Part shown: positions 42,488 to 49,604 of the stretch, one piece after another
Layout of the letters: each line of letters starts with the position of its first letter
How positions within the stretch are numbered: position 1 is the stretch's first letter
From: Modestobacter muralis
Lineage (GTDB): Bacteria > Actinomycetota > Actinomycetes > Mycobacteriales > Geodermatophilaceae
Assembly (NCBI RefSeq): GCF_010682105.1
Contig: NZ_JAAGWH010000032.1
Coordinates: 56,065 to 120,064 of the forward strand
DNA length: 64,000 bases
Reading direction: 5' to 3'
Position numbers and translations under genes: made by a program
The notes under the pieces: model-generated
Told to the model about the DNA's origin: nothing
Database searches by the model: none
The model's input: only the letters and a program-made list of their open reading frames with translations

Positions 42488-43195
42488 ATGGGTTCGGGCG
42501 TTCTGCTGGCCGCTCTCGTCGTGCTGTGGTTCGTGGTCCTCGTGCCGATGGTGGTCACGCGCGGCGACTCCCGTGCCGGCACCGGTGCCGCCGACTCGGG
42601 ACGGACCCTGCAGCGTCGTCGTCCCGTGGACCCGGTGGTCCACATGGAGACCGAGCGGGTGACCATCGACCGCGCGCAGCTCCGCAGCAGCGGCGAGCTC
42701 AAGGTCGACGTGCACGCGGTGCGCCGGCGCACGCTGGCCGGCCTGGTCGCCCTCGCCGTGCTCGCCCTGGTCGGCGCGCTGGCCTACCGGTCGTGGATGT
42801 GGGCGCCGCAGGTCCTGCTGGACGTCGCGGTCGTCGGCTACCTCATGGTGCTGCGCGCCGCGGCCAAGCGGGAGCGCCGTGCCGCCGCCCGCCGCGCCGC
42901 CCGGCTCGCCCAGCGTCCGCCGATGCGGGCCCCCGCCCCGCGCCGCGCCGCCTCCCCGGCACCCGCCCCGCGGTCGGCCCCGACGGCCGCCCCGGTCGTC
43001 GTCACCGAGACCGGCCCGGTCCACCCGAGCCTGCCGCTGGCCCCGGTGCACCCGCTGCGTCCGGGCCGGGTCGTCGCGGCCCGCACCCCGGCCCCGGCCG
43101 GGTGGCAGCAGAGCGCCGTCGTCGGGCTCGACGACGACGACATCGGCTTCGCCGAGATCGACACCTACGCCCCGCGCCGGGTCGTCAACGGCTGA
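42488..43195 (+). CDS. sepX: SepX/GLPR-type actinobacterial division membrane protein
   Basis: 235 residues from ATG 42488 with GAGGTG upstream. Membrane helix 1 is SGVLLAALVVLWFVVLVPMVV (3-23), a short loop carries TLQRRRPVDPV and RVTIDRAQL, and helices 2-3 lie at about 82-121 (LVALAVLALVGALAYRSWM, LLDVAVVGYLMVL). A basic, Pro/Ala-rich cytoplasmic tail ends in DDDDIGFAEIDTYAPRRVV. Position after galU-glp-rimJ matches Rv0996, the receptor of Glp and homologue of Streptomyces SepX. Possibly transcribed separately: 240 bases with three GTGACT repeats precede it. Confidence 0.78.
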   Translation: MGSGVLLAALVVLWFVVLVPMVVTRGDSRAGTGAADSGRTLQRRRPVDPVVHMETERVTIDRAQLRSSGELKVDVHAVRRRTLAGLVALAVLALVGALAYRSWMWAPQVLLDVAVVGYLMVLRAAAKRERRAAARRAARLAQRPPMRAPAPRRAASPAPAPRSAPTAAPVVVTETGPVHPSLPLAPVHPLRPGRVVAARTPAPAGWQQSAVVGLDDDDIGFAEIDTYAPRRVVNG

Positions 43196-43197
43196 AG

Positions 43198-43253
43198 GGA
43201 GGCCCCCTGCCCCCACCACTCGCAGGCTCGTGGTGGGACCCTGCAAGGGGCCT
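43198..43253. repeat. dispersed intergenic hairpin repeat
   Basis: Begins two bases after the sepX stop: arms AGGCCCCCTGC (43200-43210) and GCAAGGGGCCT (43243-43253) around CCCCCACCACTCGCAGGCTC words that also occur at 62055-62075. Confidence 0.8.
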
Positions 43254-43306
43254 ACCCGCCCCCGTGACGGGGGCGGGGGAGTCGGACGGTAAGCTGTCCG
43301 ACGCAA

Positions 43307-43380
43307 GGGGCTGTGGCGCAGTCCGGTAGCGCACCTCGTTCGCATCGAGGGGGTCAGGGGTTCAATTCCCCTCAGCTCCA
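43307..43380 (+). tRNA. tRNA-Ala, anticodon CGC
   Basis: Acceptor GGGGCTG pairs with CAGCTCC and contains the G3-U70 pair that marks tRNA-Ala. The anticodon arm CCTCG-TTCGCAT-CGAGG gives CGC (reads GCG). The T-arm is AGGGG-TTCAATT-CCCCT. CCA is not encoded. A 14-bp terminator follows. Confidence 0.95.
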
Positions 43381-43385
43381 CCCTG

Positions 43386-43417
43386 GTCAGGCCGGGTCCT
43401 CACGGACCCGGCCTGAC
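43386..43417 (+). terminator. tRNA-Ala terminator
   Basis: GTCAGGCCGGGTCC (43386-43399) pairs perfectly with GGACCCGGCCTGAC (43404-43417) around a 4-base loop. Confidence 0.8.
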
Positions 43418-43495
43418 GCGTTCCCGGGTCCGTGCACCCGCCGGCACGGCACCCCTCGGGAGGGTGAGGGCGCCGCCGTCGCTGCTCAGGTGGCG

Positions 43496-43528
43496 TGCAC
43501 CCGTGCCGATGTCGGGCACAACGGGTGC
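43496..43528. promoter_or_regulatory. inverted repeat in the leader of the TasA-like operon
   Basis: TGCACCCGTGCC (43496-43507) pairs with GGCACAACGGGTGCA (43514-43528) with a 3-base bulge, 33 bases before the first operon start. It could be an operator or an mRNA hairpin. No clear promoter hexamers were found between the tRNA terminator and the gene. Confidence 0.35.
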
Positions 43529-43561
43529 AGATCGGCTGCGCCCCGGGCCCGAGGAGCGCAC

Positions 43562-44209
43562 GTGCACCGGTCCACGGCACGGTCACGCCGCACCCTCCTG
43601 GCCGTCGCCGTCCCCGTGGGGCTGGTGCTCGGCGGCGCACTGACCTGGCAGTCCACCCACGCCGCGTTCTCCGCCACCGCCCAGAACGCCGACAACACGT
43701 GGCGGAGCGGCAGCGTCGTGCTCGCCGCCGGCGGGACGGGCGGGGCGCTGTTCTCCGGCCCGGCCGACGACGACCTGCAGCCGGGGTCCACCCGGTCCCG
43801 GTGCATCAGGGTCGACTACACCGGTGACGTCCCCGCCGACGTCCGGCTGTACGTGAGCACGCCGACGGCCGCCCCCTCGACGCTGGACCCCTACCTGGTG
43901 ATGAGCGTCGAGCGCGGCACGGACGTGGCCGCCGGTGCCCTCGTGGACCCCGACTGCAGCAGCGGCTTCACCCCCGCGACGCTGGCCTACAACACCGCCC
44001 GGGCCGACGACCCGGCCGCCGGGGCCGACCGCACGCTGGCCGACCTCAAGGACCTCCACCACGACTTCGCCACCGGCCTGCAGGTGGCCCCGGCCACCGC
44101 GCCGGACACCCACCTCACGTTCCGGGTCACCTACGCGGTCGCCGACGACGACGCGGCCCAGCGCTCGCAGTCCCGCGCGACCTTCACCTGGGAAGCGCAC
44201 AACAGGTGA
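43562..44209 (+). CDS. TasA/camelysin-like secreted protein with SipW-type signal
   Basis: 215 residues from GTG 43562 (GAGGAG five bases upstream). A basic N-terminus and hydrophobic segment (about 11-29) lead to STHAAFSATAQNADNTWRSG, which has the SipW-dependent signal pattern of TasA/CalY proteins (cleavage before AFS, then NT[FW].AG). The mature part is a beta-sandwich-like domain with LQPGSTRSRC and two cysteines (81, 132) that align with those of the second secreted protein in the operon. Probably an extracellular fibre or matrix subunit processed by the peptidase encoded next, whose gene overlaps by four bases. Confidence 0.75.
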   Translation: MHRSTARSRRTLLAVAVPVGLVLGGALTWQSTHAAFSATAQNADNTWRSGSVVLAAGGTGGALFSGPADDDLQPGSTRSRCIRVDYTGDVPADVRLYVSTPTAAPSTLDPYLVMSVERGTDVAAGALVDPDCSSGFTPATLAYNTARADDPAAGADRTLADLKDLHHDFATGLQVAPATAPDTHLTFRVTYAVADDDAAQRSQSRATFTWEAHNR

Positions 44210-44871
44210 CCGCGCCGCCCCGGACCGCGCCCAGGCCGATCGCGACCGTGCCGCAGCCCGTCCACCCGGCGACCGGCCGCGGCGGCCGGCACCGTCCCGC
44301 GGACGAGGGCACGGCTGCGGCCGTGCGCTCCTGGTCCTCGGCCCTGGCCCGCGCCGCGGTCCTCGCCGTCCTGGTCGCCCTGGCCGGGATGCTGGCGCTC
44401 TGTCTCGTCGCCCAGGCCGTCGGGCTGCGCGCCGACGTCGTCGTCTCCGGGTCCATGCAGCCCCGGATCGCCCCCGGGGACGTCGTGCTCACCACGGCGG
44501 TGACGCCGGACCAGCTCCAGCCGGGCCAGGTGCTGCTCTTCCCCGACCCCGCGGACCCCGGCCGGTCGCTGCTGCACCGGCTGGTCGCCTTCGACGTGCA
44601 CGGCGACCTGGTGACCCGCGGCGACGCCAACTCCAGCGACGACCCCCTCCCGGTCCCGGCGGCGAGCGTGGTCGGCCGGGCGCAGCTGCGCGTGCCCTCC
44701 ATCGGGCTGCCGGCGTACTGGTGGCGGACCGGGGACCGGGGCGCCGCCGTGCTCGCCACCGCGCTGCTCGCCGGCGTGACGGTCTGGGTCACCCGCCGTC
44801 GCGAGCCGGAGCTGGACGCCCCTCGCCTCGGACGCCACCGCACCGGCCCGGTGCCGGTGCCACCGGGCTGA
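44206..44871 (+). CDS. sipW: signal peptidase I, ER/SipW type (Ser-His-Asp)
   Basis: 221 residues. After a disordered N-terminus a membrane helix (about 50-72) precedes the catalytic serine S83 in VSGSMQP. Instead of the bacterial lysine there is a histidine, H124 (LLHRLV), and D140/D146 in RGDANSSDDP keep the spacing of eukaryotic Sec11. This is the SipW class that processes TasA-like proteins. A second helix is at about 178-194. It is overlapped by the upstream secreted-protein gene and ends 8 bases before the second, so the three are one translational unit. Confidence 0.88.
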   Translation: MTAPPRTAPRPIATVPQPVHPATGRGGRHRPADEGTAAAVRSWSSALARAAVLAVLVALAGMLALCLVAQAVGLRADVVVSGSMQPRIAPGDVVLTTAVTPDQLQPGQVLLFPDPADPGRSLLHRLVAFDVHGDLVTRGDANSSDDPLPVPAASVVGRAQLRVPSIGLPAYWWRTGDRGAAVLATALLAGVTVWVTRRREPELDAPRLGRHRTGPVPVPPG

Positions 44872-44879
44872 CGAGCTCC

Positions 44880-46106
44880 ATGTCGCACGCAACTCAACAT
44901 GTGCCCGCTCCGGCCGATGACGAGAGCGGAGCACCGGTGTCGTCACCGGCCGCCGGACCCGGCGGGGCGCTCGTCGACGAGATGGGGAGCACGGTGTCCA
45001 GAGCAGCCCGGGCAGGGGGACGGCGCTCCCGTCGCGCTGCCCAGGCCGCGGGCTGGGTGGCTGCTGCGGCGCTGCTCGCCCAGGCGTCGGTGGGGTGGCT
45101 GCCCACGCAGCTCGTGCCCGCCGCCGAGAGCTCGACGTCCGTGCGGCTGGTCGACGACCGCGCCGGGGGCGCGCTGTTCACCTCGACCGGGCTGGTGCCC
45201 GGGCAGGTGGAGCAGCGCTGCGTGGCCCTCGCGGTGACCGGGTCGGCGCAGTCGTTCGGCGGCGTCGACCTCAGCGCCGTCGTGCCCCGGGCCGACCTCG
45301 CCCCCTACCTCTCGCTCACCGTCGAGCGCGGCGTGCTGGCCGACCCCACGCGGTGCGACACGTTCAGCGGCCAGCAGGTGTGGACCGGCACGCTCGCCCA
45401 GCTCCCCGGGACGCCGGCCACCGGTGTGTCGACCGGGTGGCAGCCCGGCGTCGACCAGCGGGCCGTGTTCCGCTTCTCCGTCGGCGTGCTCGACGACCCG
45501 GGGGCGCAGGGGCTCACCGCACGCGCGTCCTTCGTCTGGTCCCTCGACGTGACCCCGGTCCCGGCGCCGGTGGTCGTCGCGGAGCCCACGCCGGTGCCCG
45601 CGCCCGCCCCCGTGCCCGCCGTCGTGCCGGCGCCGGTCCCCTCGGCGACACCGGTCCCGGCACCCCCCGCGGTGCCCACCGCGCGTCCTGTCCCGGTGCC
45701 CGCTCCCGTCCGCACCTCCGCCGCGGTCCCGGCACCGGCCGTGCCGCCGGCGCCGTCCGCCGAGCCCGCCCCGTCCGTCGGGCCGGCCGCCCCGGCGACC
45801 CGCACCGGCTCCGTCCCCGGCAGCTTCCCCCGGCGCGGCGGCACCTCCGGGGACGTGCTCCTGGCACCCCCGATCGACACCACACCGTCCTCGTTCGTCG
45901 AGGTCGCCGCCGCCATGGCCCAGGTCGCGTTCGCCGTGGCCGACGACAGCCAGTTCCCGCTCGCCCTGGTGGCGGTCGTGATCGGCTTCGTGGCCGTTCA
46001 GGGCCGGCTGGACCGCCGGGACCCCAAGCTCGCCCTGGCCCCGGTCCGGCACGACCTCAGCGGCTTCCCCGACTTCCCCGAGAGCCCGCGGAGGGCACCG
46101 TCATGA
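44880..46106 (+). CDS. second TasA-like domain protein with Pro-rich stalk and C-terminal membrane anchor
   Basis: 408 residues from ATG 44880. Order: disordered N-terminus (1-52), hydrophobic signal (about 53-72), a domain of about 145 residues with TSVRLVDDRAGGALFTSTGLVPGQVEQRC, cysteines 114 and 159 at the same places as in the first protein, then a Pro/Ala/Val-rich stalk (about 225-308) and a membrane helix FPLALVAVVIGFVAVQG (359-375) with a basic tail. A cell-bound base or anchor for the first protein is the natural guess. The annotated signal is weaker than in the first protein, and a start at 44994 is possible. Confidence 0.7.
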   Translation: MSHATQHVPAPADDESGAPVSSPAAGPGGALVDEMGSTVSRAARAGGRRSRRAAQAAGWVAAAALLAQASVGWLPTQLVPAAESSTSVRLVDDRAGGALFTSTGLVPGQVEQRCVALAVTGSAQSFGGVDLSAVVPRADLAPYLSLTVERGVLADPTRCDTFSGQQVWTGTLAQLPGTPATGVSTGWQPGVDQRAVFRFSVGVLDDPGAQGLTARASFVWSLDVTPVPAPVVVAEPTPVPAPAPVPAVVPAPVPSATPVPAPPAVPTARPVPVPAPVRTSAAVPAPAVPPAPSAEPAPSVGPAAPATRTGSVPGSFPRRGGTSGDVLLAPPIDTTPSSFVEVAAAMAQVAFAVADDSQFPLALVAVVIGFVAVQGRLDRRDPKLALAPVRHDLSGFPDFPESPRRAPS

Positions 46107-47761
46107 CACAGGCGCCCAGCTCCTCGCACGGCTCGCTGGACATCCTGCCGCTGGCCGACCGGCTCCGCTGGATGCTCGCCGTCCGGATCGGTGTGCTCAC
46201 GCTGCCGCTGCTCGCCTGGGTCGTGACCCGGTCGAACGCCCCGAGCACCGTCGGGTCGGTGTGGGTGCCGGCGGTGTCGGGCGTGGTGGTGCTGACCACC
46301 GGGCTGGTGCTGAGCCAGATGTCCGCCCTCGGCCGGCGCTGGGCGGTCGTGGCCCTCACCGTCCCGGCCCTGCTGGACGCCGTCCACCTGGGTCTGGCCA
46401 TGTACCTCGCCGGCGGTCTCGACGGGCCGGTCGTCTACGTCGTCGTCCTGCACGTGCTGGCGGTGTCGCTGCTCGGCTCGTTCCGCAGCGGCCTGCGGAT
46501 CGCCCTGTGGCACTCCCTCGTCGTGATGTGCGTGCTGGAGGGCGTGGCCACCGGGCTGCTCCCCGCGCAGCCGGGCATCGCCGGGTTCGACGAGGTCGGG
46601 TTCGGCATCTTCCTGGTCGTGGTCTGGGTGACCGCGGTGACCACGGCCGGCCTGGGCGCGGTGAACGAGCGCGAGCTGCGCCGCCGCCGGTACGACGAGG
46701 CGGCGCTGCGCCGGCTGTCGGCCGCCCTGCACGAGGCCGACACCGGCGCGAAGGTGGCCGAGGCGCTGCTCGACTTCGCCGTCGACGCCGCCGACGCCCC
46801 GATCGCCGCGGTGCAGTACCACCTGCCCGACGGGGGAGGCCGGCCCTCGGTCGACCTCGCCGTCCGCATGCACGCCGACCGGGCGGCGGAGACGCTGCGG
46901 CCGGGCGGGACGCCGGAGCCGGGCACGCTGCTGCACCTGGCCCAGGAGCGGGGCAGCACGGTGCTGGCCACCATGACCGCCGCCGACCCGTGGGTCGACG
47001 AGGTGCTCGAGGGCGCCGCGCGGGTCGTCGTCGTCCCGTTCGCGCTCGAGGGGCAGGGGTCGGGGACGCTGAGCTTCGCCGACGACGCCCGCAGCGGTTC
47101 GCGCATCGAGCAGCGCCGGGTGGGCGTGGCCGAGCAGGCGGTCGCGCACGCGGCCACCGCCTTTGCCCGCGTCGCGCTGCTGGAGCACCTGCAGCAGAGC
47201 GCGCTCACCGACGGGCTCACCGGGGTCGCCAACCGCCGGGCCTTCGACGACGCACTGGAGCGGGAGGTCGCGAACGCCGTCCGGGCCGACTCGGCGCTGG
47301 CCGTGGTGATCATCGACCTGGACCACTTCAAGTCGCTCAACGACTCCTTCGGCCACCAGGCCGGGGACGACGTGCTGCGGGCGGTGGGCGCCGCGCTGCG
47401 CTCCTGCGTCCGGCGCGGTGACGTCGTCGCCCGGTACGGCGGCGAGGAGTTCGCCCTGGTGCTGCCCGGCGCCAGCGTGGACGACGCCGTCGAGGTGGCC
47501 GACCGGGTGCGGGCCGCGCTGCGGGAGATCGACGGGCCGCGCGCCGTCACCGCCAGCCTCGGCATCGCCTCCCGCGCCACCGCCGGGGACACCGGCACCG
47601 CACTGCTCACCGCGGCCGACGCGGCGCTCTACTCGGCCAAGGACGGCGGGCGCGACCAGGCGCGGCTGGCCGGCACCGACGGTCCGGTGACCGCGGTGGT
47701 GGCCCGCTACACGGCGGCCCAGGTGCCGGTGCCGCGCTCGGAGCGGATCGCCGTCCGCTGA
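46103..47761 (+). CDS. membrane diguanylate cyclase (GAF-GGDEF)
   Basis: 552 residues; ATG 46103 overlaps the preceding stop. Five or six membrane segments (about 26-190), a GAF-like domain (about 205-360), then a GGDEF domain with ALTDGLTGVANRRAFDDAL, DLDHFKSLNDSFGHQAGDD and the active-site GGEEF at 446-450. The product-inhibition I-site RRGD (437-440) stands the canonical five residues before it. It should make c-di-GMP from two GTP. Its translational coupling to two secreted TasA-like proteins and their peptidase links c-di-GMP to matrix or surface structure formation. Confidence 0.92.
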   Translation: MTQAPSSSHGSLDILPLADRLRWMLAVRIGVLTLPLLAWVVTRSNAPSTVGSVWVPAVSGVVVLTTGLVLSQMSALGRRWAVVALTVPALLDAVHLGLAMYLAGGLDGPVVYVVVLHVLAVSLLGSFRSGLRIALWHSLVVMCVLEGVATGLLPAQPGIAGFDEVGFGIFLVVVWVTAVTTAGLGAVNERELRRRRYDEAALRRLSAALHEADTGAKVAEALLDFAVDAADAPIAAVQYHLPDGGGRPSVDLAVRMHADRAAETLRPGGTPEPGTLLHLAQERGSTVLATMTAADPWVDEVLEGAARVVVVPFALEGQGSGTLSFADDARSGSRIEQRRVGVAEQAVAHAATAFARVALLEHLQQSALTDGLTGVANRRAFDDALEREVANAVRADSALAVVIIDLDHFKSLNDSFGHQAGDDVLRAVGAALRSCVRRGDVVARYGGEEFALVLPGASVDDAVEVADRVRAALREIDGPRAVTASLGIASRATAGDTGTALLTAADAALYSAKDGGRDQARLAGTDGPVTAVVARYTAAQVPVPRSERIAVR

Positions 47762-47798
47762 CCCGCGGACGGCGCGCCGGTGGGGCGCCGTCCGCGGG
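47762..47798. terminator. 14-bp bidirectional terminator
   Basis: CCCGCGGACGGCGC (47762-47775) is perfectly complementary to 47785-47798. It starts at the cyclase stop and ends close to the stop of the convergent MFS gene. Confidence 0.75.
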
Positions 47799-47803
47799 AC
47801 GGG

Positions 47804-49075
47804 TCAGGACCGCCGGCGGGCCGCGAGCCCGGGCTCGAGGTCCTGGTCGATGGCGCCGGGCGCGCCGCCGAACTCGTCGGCGACCTCCCCGGCGACGTCG
47901 GTGTCGGGCTCGCCGGAGGCGGCCATGTCCGCGTCGGCCGCGGTGAGCATCCGGTGGCCGGTCGAGAGCACGGCGATCCCCAGCAGCACCGCCCCGGCAC
48001 CGACCAGGAACGGCACGTGCAGGTCGAATGCGTCGGCCAGCTGCCCCGCCACGTAGGGGGCCAGCCCGCCGCCCAGGAACCGCACGAACCCGTAGGCGGA
48101 GGACGCGACCGGGCGCGGCACCGGCGAGACCAGCATGACGGCCTGGGTGGTGAGGGTGTTGTTGATCCCGACGACGACCCCCGAGGCGATGACGCAGGTG
48201 ATCAGCGCCCAGCGGACCTCGGTGAACACCCCGATCAGCGCCAGCAGGACGGCGAAGACCGCCAGCGCCCCGTACAGCGAGCGGGCGGTGCCGAACGCAG
48301 CCTGCAGCCGCGGCGCGCCCACGACGGAGAAGAAGGCGACCAGCAGGCCCCAGCCGAAGAACACGAAGCCGAGCTGGATCGCCGACAGCTCCATCGGGTA
48401 GGGCGCGTAGCCCAGCATCGTGAAGAAGCCCCAGTTGTAGAGCAGCGCGGTGACGCTCATCGTCAGCAGGCTGCGGTGCCGCAGCGCCTTCAGCGGTGCG
48501 CTCAGCGGGGTGGGCTCGGCCGGCTTCGGGGTGGCGTCGAGCAGGACGACGGTGGCCAGCAGCGCGATCGCCATGAGGACGGCGACGCCGAAGAACGGCC
48601 CGCGCCAGCTGATGTCACCCAGCAGCCCGCCGATCAGCGGCCCGGCGGCGATGCCCAGGCCGAGGGCCGCCTCGTAGAGGACGATCGCGCCGGCGAAGCC
48701 GCCGGACGCCGACGCCACGATGACCGACAGCGAGGTGGCGATGAACAGCGCGTTGCCCAGGCCCCATCCGGCCCGGAAGCCGACGATGCCGTTGATCGAG
48801 CCGGACAACCCGGCGAGGGCGGCGAAGACCACGATGATCCCCAGCCCGGTGATCAGCGTCCTCTTGGCGCCGATCCGGCTGGAGACCCAGTTCGTCCCGA
48901 GCATGGCGATCGCGGTGACCACCAGGTAGCTGGTGAACAGCAGGCTGACCTGGCTGGGTGTGGCGTCCAGCTGGGCGGACAGCGCCGGCAGGATGGGGTC
49001 GACCAGGCCGATCCCCATGAAGCTGACGACGCAGGCGAAGGCGACGGCGTACACCGCCCTGGGCTGTTCGGACAT
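47804..49075 (-). CDS. MFS drug efflux transporter (DHA1-like)
   Basis: 423 residues from ATG 49075; a TTG at 49096 overlapping the MarR stop would add seven. Twelve membrane segments. VYAVAFACVVSFMGIGLVDPILPAL and SSRIGAKRTLITGLGIIVVFAAL are motif-A regions, and GPLIGGLLGDISWRGPFFGVAVLM is the antiporter motif C typical of 12-helix drug:H+ antiporters. Encoded just behind a MarR-type regulator on the same strand, the usual arrangement for inducible efflux. The acidic C-terminus is about 50 residues. Confidence 0.87.
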   Translation of the reverse strand: MSEQPRAVYAVAFACVVSFMGIGLVDPILPALSAQLDATPSQVSLLFTSYLVVTAIAMLGTNWVSSRIGAKRTLITGLGIIVVFAALAGLSGSINGIVGFRAGWGLGNALFIATSLSVIVASASGGFAGAIVLYEAALGLGIAAGPLIGGLLGDISWRGPFFGVAVLMAIALLATVVLLDATPKPAEPTPLSAPLKALRHRSLLTMSVTALLYNWGFFTMLGYAPYPMELSAIQLGFVFFGWGLLVAFFSVVGAPRLQAAFGTARSLYGALAVFAVLLALIGVFTEVRWALITCVIASGVVVGINNTLTTQAVMLVSPVPRPVASSAYGFVRFLGGGLAPYVAGQLADAFDLHVPFLVGAGAVLLGIAVLSTGHRMLTAADADMAASGEPDTDVAGEVADEFGGAPGAIDQDLEPGLAARRRS

Positions 49076-49092
49076 GCTGGCGCCGTGCGCGC

Positions 49093-49533
49093 TCAACGGG
49101 TGCCTCCGGGAGGGGTCGGCGCGCCGGCCAGACGGGTCAGCGCGGGGAGTGCGTGGGTGATCGCGCGGACGTCGTCCTCGGCGAGCGTGGCCAGCGGGCC
49201 GGTCAGCCGGGCGGCGCGGGCCTCCCGACGCTGGTCGAGCAGGTCGGCGCCGGCCGGGGCGACGCTGAGCAGCACCGCCGGCCGGTCGGCCGGGTCGGTG
49301 CGGCGGTGCACCAGGCCGGCGTCGGTGAGCCGGGCGGCCAGGGCGGTCATCGAGGGCTGGCTGATGCCCTCGGCCGCCGCCAGCTCGGTGACCCGGCAGG
49401 TGCCCTCGCGGCGGAGTGTGGCCAGCGCGGAGGCAGCGGTGAGGTTGGGCTCCTGCCGGTCCAGGGTCAGTCGCCGCAGCCCCAGCACGACGTCGTCCAG
49501 CTGCTCGGCGAGCTCACGACGGTCGACGTGCAC
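49093..49533 (-). CDS. MarR-family regulator of the adjacent MFS pump
   Basis: 146 residues, GTG start at 49533. The winged helix is EGTCRVTELAAAEGISQPSMTALAARLTDAGLVHRRTDPADRPAVLLSVAPAG. Being first in a MarR-MFS unit, it most likely represses its own promoter and the pump. A perfect palindrome GTTGTACAAC lies 7 bases upstream of its start, and the -10 seems to overlap it. Confidence 0.9.
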   Translation of the reverse strand: MHVDRRELAEQLDDVVLGLRRLTLDRQEPNLTAASALATLRREGTCRVTELAAAEGISQPSMTALAARLTDAGLVHRRTDPADRPAVLLSVAPAGADLLDQRREARAARLTGPLATLAEDDVRAITHALPALTRLAGAPTPPGGTR

Positions 49534-49538
49534 ACTTC

Positions 49539-49555
49539 AGTTGTACAACCCAACT
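49539..49555 (-). promoter_or_regulatory. MarR operator/promoter candidate
   Basis: GTTGTACAAC (49540-49549) is a perfect 10-bp palindrome, followed by a second half-site (CAACT). On the minus strand TACAAC can serve as a -10 close to the GTG, implying a very short or absent leader. Confidence 0.5.
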
Positions 49556-49604
49556 ATCTTCTCCGGCAAGCGGGCTGACCGGCCTCCCGCAGGGAGACGC
49601 CTCC

